64,000 nucleotides of DNA from Actinoplanes italicus. Lineage in GTDB: Bacteria; Actinomycetota; Actinomycetes; Mycobacteriales; Micromonosporaceae. The notes below the pieces were generated by a model. The model was not told the DNA's origin and did not search any database. It saw only the letters and a program-made list of their open reading frames with translations. Below are positions 58,482 through 64,000 of this stretch, one piece after another (position 1 is the first letter of the stretch; each line of letters opens with the position of its first letter). The stretch covers positions 1-64,000 of the forward strand of contig NZ_PVMZ01000008.1 of assembly GCF_003001815.1 (NCBI RefSeq), written 5' to 3'. A program made the translations under genes and the position numbers.

Positions 58482-58763
58482 CTATCTGCTCAGATAGTCG
58501 ATGAAGGCGGCCCGCAGCAGGGGTTCCTGGGCACCGAGGTCGCGCCCCTCGAATTCGCGCCACAGGGCGACCGCCTCGTCCACGGTCGGTCCGATCGAGT
58601 TGGGCGCACCGTCGAGCGAGGCGGCGTCACCGGCGTCCGGCAGGTGTCCCAGCACCGACCAGAAGAAGGCGACGTCGTGCTTGGCGCGGGCTTTGGCGAA
58701 AGCCTGCTCCCGCAGAGTGTCGGTGGGCAGGGCGTCCAGTTCGGCGAAGCTGGGCGAGGTCAT
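58482..58763 (-). CDS. Small conserved hypothetical protein
   Basis: It encodes 93 residues from ATG 58763 (MTSPSFAELDALPTDTLR); ATG 58775 would add four. The protein is acidic and helical (LREQAFAKARAKHDVAFFWSVLGHLP; DEAVALWREFEGRDLGAQEPLL) with no signal or membrane segment. It lies 23 bp before the preceding membrane-protein gene's start and close after the permease-like gene, so it is probably part of that transcript. Function unknown. Confidence 0.7.
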   Translation of the reverse strand: MTSPSFAELDALPTDTLREQAFAKARAKHDVAFFWSVLGHLPDAGDAASLDGAPNSIGPTVDEAVALWREFEGRDLGAQEPLLRAAFIDYLSR

Positions 58764-58779
58764 GTCCGAAAGCATACTT

Positions 58780-60015
58780 TCAGCGGTTGGCGCCCCACGG
58801 CCCGTCGTCCCAACGGTCGCTGCGCGGGGCCGGGGTGGCCGGCGTGTTCCAGGTCTCCGGCAGGGTCGGCGACCAGTTGGCGCCGCCGGACGGTGCCGCG
58901 TTCCACTCCTCGGGGGTGCGGCCGGCGTACGGGCTGCCGTACGACTCGACGAAGCGTGTCACCACCAGACCGGCCACCATCAGCGAGCCGGCGATCGCGA
59001 ACAGCGCGATGTCGAGCTCGAGCAGCACCTGATAACGCAGGAAGAGGGTCAGCGCGGTGACCGCGAACAGGGTGCCGAAGATGCCGCCACGCCGCCCGTA
59101 GGCGCTGGTCCCGGCGAGCAGGGCCAGTCCGATGGCGATGCCGGTCCACTCGAACCCGGTCTCCGGGGCGATCGGGCCGTCGGCGCCGGCCGCGATCAGC
59201 ACACCGGCGCCGGTCGCGAACAGCGACGAAAGCGGCAGCGTGAGCATCGCCGGGACCGCGGCGGTGACGCCGCGCCGCTGGGCCGGGTCACCGGTGGGCC
59301 GGGTCCGTCCGAGGAAGCGGCGCACCGGGCCGATGGCGCCGAGCCCGGCGCCCACCACGGCCAGCACCGCGAAGCCGCCGAAGAGCAGGAAGGCCTGGCT
59401 GGTCGGGTCCCAGTCGCCCTGCACGTTCACCGGGCCGGGCCGCAGCTGGATGTAGACGATGACGCCGAAGGCGGCGGCCAGGGTGGCGGCCCAGCCGGGC
59501 ACGTGCAGGACGGTCACGATCAGTCCGACCGCGAGGCTGGCGGCCGCGGCGACGATCATCGCCGGGACGATCGCCTGGACCAGGCCCTTGTCGCTGTTCT
59601 CGGCGTACTGCACGGCGGCCGCGAGAGCGATCGGCCCGATCGCCAGGTTGGGCACGCCGGCCCGCAGGGTGAGGCCCGCGCCGAGGGTGAGCAGACCGAT
59701 CGAGGCGCCGGTGACCAGCAGCGCGTCCAGAGCCGGGCGCTGCAGGGCGGCCGAGTCCTCGCGCTGGAGCAGGAAGCCGATGACCGCGGCGGCGACCAGG
59801 AGCATGACCTCCCAGCTGAGGTGGATGCCGAGCCGGTCGCGCCCGTCCTCCTCGGCAGACTGGGTCGCCCCGGTGGCGGTCACGGGGCTGCGCAGCGACT
59901 GGTCGAGCGTGGTGCCGGCGGTGTCGTCGTACTGCACCCGGCGCCGGTAGGCGGCCGGATCGGACTCGGTGGTCTCGTCACCGGTCCGGCGGAAGGTGGT
60001 GTCGTCGTACGCCAT
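58780..60015 (-). CDS. Permease-like multi-pass membrane protein
   Basis: It encodes 411 residues; GGAGG lies 8 bases before ATG 60015. After a hydrophilic N-terminus (to about residue 65) about ten membrane helices follow (VMLLVAAAVIGFLL, LLTLGAGLTLRAGVPNLAIG, ALAAAVQYAENSDKG, FLLFGGFAVLAVVGAGLGAIG). The G-x-T-L-R-A-G-x-P-N-L-x-I-G motif is that of ABC importer permeases of the branched-chain amino acid or ribose/nucleoside class. No ATPase or binding protein gene is adjacent, so it is an orphan or a membrane protein derived from that fold. Confidence 0.75.
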   Translation of the reverse strand: MAYDDTTFRRTGDETTESDPAAYRRRVQYDDTAGTTLDQSLRSPVTATGATQSAEEDGRDRLGIHLSWEVMLLVAAAVIGFLLQREDSAALQRPALDALLVTGASIGLLTLGAGLTLRAGVPNLAIGPIALAAAVQYAENSDKGLVQAIVPAMIVAAAASLAVGLIVTVLHVPGWAATLAAAFGVIVYIQLRPGPVNVQGDWDPTSQAFLLFGGFAVLAVVGAGLGAIGPVRRFLGRTRPTGDPAQRRGVTAAVPAMLTLPLSSLFATGAGVLIAAGADGPIAPETGFEWTGIAIGLALLAGTSAYGRRGGIFGTLFAVTALTLFLRYQVLLELDIALFAIAGSLMVAGLVVTRFVESYGSPYAGRTPEEWNAAPSGGANWSPTLPETWNTPATPAPRSDRWDDGPWGANR

Positions 60016-60143
60016 GGTCCGCGCCTCCTTACGCCTCCACGAGCGGTTCGAGGCGCACGCTACTCCGGCTTCGTCCCCGCCCGCCGCAAAGCATACGGAT
60101 CCGAGACCATGTCAGTTCAGAGCACAAGTCTCTTCGAAGATCG

Positions 60144-60674
60144 TCAGTACGCGGCTGCCGGCGGATCGGAGCGGTCGTCCCTCCGGTCGGGGTCCTCCGG
60201 TACGCGGCAGGCCCGCTCCAGCCAGAGCGCGGCGCCGATCAGGGCGACCGCGGCGACCAGTGTGGTGACCGCGACCGGGACGCTGGAGGCGGCCTCGTCG
60301 GTCGGCTCCAGCAGCAGCCAGACGAGCAGCCCCGCGGTGAACCCCCCGGACAGCGCGCCGACCAGCGAGGACGCTTTGGCCAGAGCGGCGAACCGGGCCA
60401 CCGACAGCGCGTGCACCGGCAGCGAGCCGGGTTTGCGCTGGATGCGGGCACTCGTGTTCTGCGCCAGGTAGGCCTCGGCCACCGCCAGCACGGCCAGCAC
60501 CCCGGCGCCGGTCCACGGCAGCGGTGAGATGCGGTAGAAGAGGTCGTTCGTGGAGATCAGCAGCCACGCCACGGCGGCGGCCACGAGGGCGGCCACCACC
60601 AGCGTCGACATGCTCGTCGGCCGCAGGGAGGGGTCGGTCCGGCGCGGGGAACCGCCGTCTGGGTTGACGCTCAC
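60144..60674 (-). CDS. DUF3180 membrane protein
   Basis: It encodes 176 residues from GTG 60674, overlapping the folK stop codon (GTGA). Four helices: TLVVAALVAAAVAWLLI, PWTGAGVLAVLAVAEAYLA, SLVGALSGGFTAGLLVWLLL and VTTLVAAVALIGAALWL. DUF3180 genes follow folK across actinobacteria (Rv3605c position), so the protein is likely linked to folate metabolism or export, though no activity is known. Confidence 0.88.
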   Translation of the reverse strand: MSVNPDGGSPRRTDPSLRPTSMSTLVVAALVAAAVAWLLISTNDLFYRISPLPWTGAGVLAVLAVAEAYLAQNTSARIQRKPGSLPVHALSVARFAALAKASSLVGALSGGFTAGLLVWLLLEPTDEAASSVPVAVTTLVAAVALIGAALWLERACRVPEDPDRRDDRSDPPAAAY

Positions 60675-61192
60675 TCCATCGACTCTAACGACAGGTCCGG
60701 ACGCGGCGTCACACCGGCGAGATCGGCCGTGACCGCCGGCGTGTCCAGCAGGGCGGCGATCGGGCCGTGGCCGGGCAGCTCGGCGTCCGGCTCGACCGCG
60801 TGCCACGGCAACAGCACGAAGGCACGCAGGTGGGCGCGCGGGTGCGGCAGCGTCAGCTCGGGATCGTCGTCGACGACCGGCGTCCCGCGGTCGTCCCGCA
60901 CGGCGATGACGTCCACGTCGAGGGTGCGCGGCCCGAAGCGGCGCTCCGGGTCCCGGACGCGGCCCTCGGCCGCTTCGCAAGCCTGTGCGCGGGTCAGCCA
61001 CTCCCGGGCGGTCACCGTGACGTCGTCCACGATCAGGACCGCATTGAGGTACGACGGCTGCGCGGCGTCCCCCCACGGCGGTGTCTCGTAGACCCCGGAG
61101 ACCTCCACAGGGGTCAGCAGGGTGACCGCGGCACGCAGGTGGGCGAGCCGGTCGCCGAGGTTGCTGCCGACGGACAGCACGGCGCGGGTCAC
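60671..61192 (-). CDS. folK: 2-amino-4-hydroxy-6-hydroxymethyldihydropteridine diphosphokinase
   Basis: It encodes 173 residues. The opening is LSVGSNLGDRLAHLRAAV, with the signature RRFGPRTLDVDVIA and the product-binding LPHPRAHLRAFVLLP. It pyrophosphorylates 6-hydroxymethyldihydropterin. GTG 61192 overlaps the folB stop by 4 bp; longer frames lack homology. Confidence 0.95.
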   Translation of the reverse strand: MTRAVLSVGSNLGDRLAHLRAAVTLLTPVEVSGVYETPPWGDAAQPSYLNAVLIVDDVTVTAREWLTRAQACEAAEGRVRDPERRFGPRTLDVDVIAVRDDRGTPVVDDDPELTLPHPRAHLRAFVLLPWHAVEPDAELPGHGPIAALLDTPAVTADLAGVTPRPDLSLESME

Positions 61193-61551
61193 CCGCGGAT
61201 CCGGCGCACGGTCACGGCCACGTCGGCGAACTCGTGCGGGATCGGTGCCTGTGGCTTGTGCACGGTCACCTCGGCGGCCTGCACCCGCGGGTCGGCCAGG
61301 CACACGTCGAGGAGCCGGTCGGCGAGCCGTTCCAGCAGATTGACCGGCTCGCCGGTGAGCACCCCGGCCAGTGCCGTGGCGAGCTCGCCGTAATGAACGG
61401 TGTCGGTGACGTCGTCACTGCGCGCGGCCGGGCCCAGGTCCAGGTCCAGGGTCACGTCGACGACGAAGTCCTGGCCCTGCTCGCGCTCGAAGTCGTACAC
61501 ACCGTGGTTGCCCTTGGCCCGCAGCCCGGTGAGGGTGATCCGCCCGTTCAT
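61189..61551 (-). CDS. folB: Dihydroneopterin aldolase
   Basis: It encodes 120 residues from ATG 61551, overlapping folP by 4 bp. Motifs: LTGLRAKGNHGVYDFEREQGQDFVVDV (with the catalytic-region Gly-His), TVHYGELATAL, LIERLA-like LLERLADRLLD and VTVHKPQAPIP (conserved Lys). It cleaves 7,8-dihydroneopterin to hydroxymethyldihydropterin. Confidence 0.95.
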   Translation of the reverse strand: MNGRITLTGLRAKGNHGVYDFEREQGQDFVVDVTLDLDLGPAARSDDVTDTVHYGELATALAGVLTGEPVNLLERLADRLLDVCLADPRVQAAEVTVHKPQAPIPHEFADVAVTVRRIRG

Positions 61552-62432
61552 CTGTTCTCCGTTCCCAGTCGGGGTGAGCCCGTCGCCCGCCAGACGGCGA
61601 GCGCGTCGGCGGTCGCCCGCACCTCGTGGACCCGTACGCCCCAGGCGCCGGCGGCGACCGCCAGTACCGAGGTGGCCAGCGTCGCCGCCTCGCGCTCGTC
61701 CACCGGCCGCGGCGTGCCGTCCGGTCCGGCGAGAAGCCGGCCCAGGTACGTCTTGCGACTGGCCGCGAAGAGGACCGGGAAGCCGAGCCCGACGAGACTG
61801 CCGAGGTTCGCGCTGAGCGCCCAGTTGTGCTCGGGCAGCTTGGCGAAGCCGAGGCCCGGGTCGAGCACGATCATGCCGGGGTCGACACCGGCCGCGACCG
61901 CCTCGTCGGCGCGGGCCCGCAGCTCGTCGCGGACCTCGCGGACCACGTCGTCGTAGACGGCGAGCCGCTGCATGTCGCGGGAGTGGCCACGCCAGTGCAT
62001 CAGGATCCACGGACAGCCCGCCGCGGCGGCGACCGACGCCATGTCCGGGTCGGCCAGGCCGCCGGAGACGTCGTTGATCACCACGGCGCCGGCCTTCAGC
62101 GCGGCCTCGGCGACCGCCGCGCGGGTGGTGTCGATGCTGACCGGTACGCCCTGGGCGAACAACCGCTCGATCACCGGCACGACCCGGCTGATCTCGGTCT
62201 GCGCGTCCACGCGCTCGGCGCCCGGCCGGGTCGACTCGCCACCCACGTCGATGACGTGCGCGCCCTCCTGAAAAAGGCAGACACCGTGCTGAACCGCGGC
62301 GTCGACACCGGTGTATCTACCACCGTCAGAGAAGGAGTCCGGCGTGACGTTGAGGACACCCATCACGACCGGGTGATCCCGGCGAAGCAGTTCAGCCCCT
62401 GTGAGCTGCGCGTCTGTCGGCGAATTGGACAC
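61548..62432 (-). CDS. folP: Dihydropteroate synthase
   Basis: It encodes 294 residues. Signatures are VMGVLNVTPDSFSDGG, IDVGGESTRPGAE, SIDTTRAAV, INDVSGGL and LDPGLGFAKLPEHN, with the pABA/sulfonamide pocket loops intact. It joins pterin diphosphate and p-aminobenzoate. It is the first of the folP-folB-folK-DUF3180 series, each overlapping by 4 bp. folE, usual upstream partner, is not in this window. Confidence 0.96.
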   Translation of the reverse strand: MSNSPTDAQLTGAELLRRDHPVVMGVLNVTPDSFSDGGRYTGVDAAVQHGVCLFQEGAHVIDVGGESTRPGAERVDAQTEISRVVPVIERLFAQGVPVSIDTTRAAVAEAALKAGAVVINDVSGGLADPDMASVAAAAGCPWILMHWRGHSRDMQRLAVYDDVVREVRDELRARADEAVAAGVDPGMIVLDPGLGFAKLPEHNWALSANLGSLVGLGFPVLFAASRKTYLGRLLAGPDGTPRPVDEREAATLATSVLAVAAGAWGVRVHEVRATADALAVWRATGSPRLGTENR

Positions 62433-62725
62433 ACGTGAAGGGTACGGGGCACGGGTGATTCGAACAGGCGTACGATGCCGTGTGACTGTGAATCACGCAC
62501 TCCTTCACCTTGGGTAACGAAACGGGCGCTTGTTGCTCGCAAGTACGGGCCGTACTCTTCGGAACTGGGCATCATGAAGTGACCGAAGAGAGCAGAGACG
62601 AGCATGGCAGTGCCCGAACGGCTCACTCGACGCGGTGAGTCAGAGGTAGCACCATATGGGCGTTGCCGTACGGCTTCACAACTGCAGCGTGTCCGTACCC
62701 CCCACGGACACCGGGAGGTTTACCG
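62433..62725. other. Divergent intergenic region folP / membrane cluster
   Basis: This 293-bp spacer must carry the folP promoter (minus) and the plus-strand promoter at 62530-62558. A short stem CTCAC-TCGACGCG-GTGAG follows near 62626-62640. No ORF of its own is supported. Confidence 0.55.
62530..62558 (+). promoter_or_regulatory. Candidate promoter with embedded palindrome
   Basis: TTGTTG (62530-62535) and TACTCT (62553-62558) are 17 bp apart. AGTACGGGCCGTACT (62542-62556) is a perfect 15-bp palindrome with central G, lying between and over the hexamers, the usual place for a repressor. It would serve the genes from 62726. Confidence 0.5.
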
Positions 62726-62989
62726 ATGATCGCCACCGAGATCGCCATCCTGGCGGCAGAGCCATCAGGCAGCATCAACACCGAAGGCATCGTCACCTTC
62801 TTCGCGAGCAACATCGCTCCGATCCTGCTCGCGGTGCTCGGCGTGATCTTCATCGGCCGGGCCAGCAGAGGTGAGATCTCGAAGGTCCTCACCAGTTCGG
62901 CGATCGCGATCGTGGGCCTGGCGTTCATCGCCGGCGCCGCGACGCTGTTCTTCGTCGGCGAGTCGATCATCGACCTGATCTTCAACTGA
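62726..62989 (+). CDS. Small two-helix membrane protein (pilin/VirB2-like in size)
   Basis: It encodes 87 residues from ATG 62726, seven bases after GGGAGG. Two hydrophobic segments (NIAPILLAVLGVIFIG; SSAIAIVGLAFIAGAATLFFVG) flank a short charged loop (RASRGEISKVLT). The size and layout recall the small membrane components that head conjugation/secretion gene clusters in actinomycetes. It begins a plus-strand operon that continues past the window. Confidence 0.75.
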   Translation: MIATEIAILAAEPSGSINTEGIVTFFASNIAPILLAVLGVIFIGRASRGEISKVLTSSAIAIVGLAFIAGAATLFFVGESIIDLIFN

Positions 62990-62990
62990 G

Positions 62991-63353
62991 ATGCGGCTCC
63001 GGACCGACGACGACATCTACCGGGCGCGCCTGGTCTACCTCGGCCCGCCCGGCTACACACTGCCCGTACACCTGCCCTACGCGCAGTACGGCATGTTCGT
63101 CGTTCTAGTGCCGCTCTTCATGGCCATCCACTACGCGCTCACGCTCGAGTTCGACCCGTTCCCGGCCTGGGAGATCGCCCTCGCCATGGTGTCGACCTCG
63201 TACGTGTTCCGGCATGTCGACCCGGACCGACCGGCCCGCGTCGTCATCCGCACCGCGCTCACCGACTGGCGCCGCACCCGCGAGCCGGCCGTGGAACAGC
63301 GCGATCCCCGACTTGTCGCCACTCGCATCCGCGTCCGGGAGGAGTTGGTATGA
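62991..63353 (+). CDS. PrgI-like membrane protein
   Basis: It encodes 120 residues, starting 1 bp after the preceding stop. Hydrophilic start (MRLRTDDDIYRARLVYLGPP), two membrane segments (YGMFVVLVPLFMAIHYALT; FPAWEIALAMVSTSYVF) and a basic tail (DWRRTREPAVEQRD). The layout resembles PrgI-like proteins of actinobacterial type IV-secretion-like clusters; this is a family-level guess. It overlaps the following 14-codon ORF by 4 bp. Confidence 0.7.
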   Translation: MRLRTDDDIYRARLVYLGPPGYTLPVHLPYAQYGMFVVLVPLFMAIHYALTLEFDPFPAWEIALAMVSTSYVFRHVDPDRPARVVIRTALTDWRRTREPAVEQRDPRLVATRIRVREELV

Positions 63354-63394
63354 CCAGTTGCCAGGTCGTCCGCGCATACGAGGTCCACGCATGA
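63350..63394 (+). CDS. 14-codon ORF bridging two genes
   Basis: ATG 63350 has a strong ribosome binding site (GGGAGGAG, 5 bases upstream) and the ORF encodes 14 residues (MTSCQVVRAYEVHA) before TGA. Its ATG overlaps the preceding stop as ATGA and its stop overlaps the next ATG as ATGA, so ribosomes could pass along all three genes. It may be a coupling leader or a small peptide; alternatively it marks an original start of the next gene lost by a frameshift. Confidence 0.5.
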   Translation: MTSCQVVRAYEVHA

Positions 63395-64000
63395 CCGGAA
63401 CGTATCCGCACGGGCATCCCCGCGCGGACGCATCGTCCCCGGGCAGGCAGAGTAACGGTGTGCGTTCGGACAACTACTCCTCGCCTGATTCGCTCGACGA
63501 CGCCGAAGAGTTCGTCGCCGCGCCCGGACACGGTGGAGTGGGCGTCTTCCAGGCACCGCAACCGGTGCGGCCGCGTGGCGCCGTCGACACCAGTATGGAC
63601 ATCGACTCGCCGTTCCTGGACCTGTTCGGTGGAGCAGCGGTTACCCCGAAGAGTGATCCGCAAACGCCACCCGCCTCACGTCCGGTTGCGACACCCCCGA
63701 TCCCGGCAGCGCCGCCGGTCGCACCGGCCCCCGTCTCACCGGCGCCGGTCTCCACCCCGCCGGCCATCTCGGCTCCGCCCGCGCCGGTCGCGGGACCGCC
63801 GCCGGTCGCCGCGCCGCCCCACGGCTGGAACGGCACCTCGTACCCCACCCCGGCACCGGCCGCGCCGGAACCCGCCTACTTCCCCGAGAACGGCCACGTC
63901 CACGAGAACGGCCACGTGGTCGCGCCGGATCCGGTGGACGACGACGAGCTGCTCGACTTCGAGGACTGGCCGCCCGCCCAGCCGATCGCCCGCCCCCTGT
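63391..64000 (+). CDS. Protein with long Pro-rich N-terminus (truncated by window edge)
   Basis: The frame from ATG 63391 (GAGG seven bases upstream) stays open for 203 codons to the edge. Visible sequence: polar start (MTGTYPHGHPRADASSPG), acidic DDAEEFVAAPGHGG, SPFLDLFGG, then Pro/Ala/Val repeats (PPVAPAPVSPAPVSTPPA) and, near the edge, ENGHVHENGHVVAPDP with acidic DDDELLDFEDWPP. No catalytic domain is reached. Such disordered N-termini precede ATPases of the ParA/VirB4 kind in these clusters, but that is inference. Confidence 0.7.
   Translation, partial: MTGTYPHGHPRADASSPGRQSNGVRSDNYSSPDSLDDAEEFVAAPGHGGVGVFQAPQPVRPRGAVDTSMDIDSPFLDLFGGAAVTPKSDPQTPPASRPVATPPIPAAPPVAPAPVSPAPVSTPPAISAPPAPVAGPPPVAAPPHGWNGTSYPTPAPAAPEPAYFPENGHVHENGHVVAPDPVDDDELLDFEDWPPAQPIARPL

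Overview
The window is high-GC DNA from an actinomycete. The gene content (CarD, Lsr2, ClpC, DisA, Lrp/AsnC, SARP regulators, many lipoproteins, GTG starts) and the gene order point to the Micromonosporaceae, probably Actinoplanes or a near relative. That placement is inference from content, not a database match. The backbone is the housekeeping block that mycobacteria and streptomycetes share: rlmB-cysS ... ispF-ispD-carD ... lpqE-like/radA/disA ... mutY ... clpC-lsr2-lysS-coaX-nadC-nadB-panD-panC-DUF2520 ... DUF3180-folK-folB-folP. Lineage-specific material is inserted between these pieces.

Layout. 1-1220: no confident gene, but inverted-repeat and tandem-repeat remnants and an orphan terminator. 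1221-3372: two small secreted proteins and a secreted beta-propeller. 3381-13272 (minus): an overlapping five-gene series, two tandem SARP-NB-ARC-TPR regulators followed by fumC, cysS and rlmB. 13571-28847: lipoprotein, gene remnant, class I fumarase, propeller protein, Lrp regulator, RDD membrane protein, HisC/Pat aminotransferase, divergent MFS/ROK pair, an array of hairpin repeats, another propeller, two unknown proteins, then ispF-ispD-carD. 28848-31621: a membrane protein, then a 1.6-kb gene desert made largely of tandem repeats, including about 320 bp of GC pentamer satellite. 31622-35895: a compact type III polyketide synthase cluster with acyl-CoA dehydrogenase, methyltransferase and divergent UbiA prenyltransferase. 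36000-45095: lipoprotein, radA, disA, 2H phosphoesterase, Cys-rich membrane protein, mutY, DUF4291, clpC. 45308-45350: a cluster of DnaA boxes. 45443-54140: lsr2, lysS, coaX, NAD and pantothenate genes, DUF2520. 54424-56546: a MidA/NDUFAF7-type methyltransferase coupled to a solitary NuoD paralog. 56551-62432: membrane proteins and the folate genes. 62726-64000: the start of a membrane-protein cluster, cut by the window edge, whose genes are joined through a 14-codon ORF.

How the genes work together: NadB-NadC make nicotinate mononucleotide; PanC-PanD-CoaX feed coenzyme A; FolP-FolB-FolK make the pterin part of folate; IspD-IspF belong to the MEP isoprenoid pathway, which could supply the prenyl donor for UbiA. 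RadA, DisA and MutY are genome-maintenance proteins. ClpC and Lsr2 are global proteostasis and chromatin factors.

The most interesting points are the NuoD paralog that keeps the NDUFAF7-type target arginine but has Trp in place of the quinone-binding Tyr, encoded next to a MidA methyltransferase; the type III PKS/UbiA cluster; the hairpin-repeat array at 23.0-23.4 kb; the GC pentamer satellite; and the right-edge membrane cluster with its mini-ORF.
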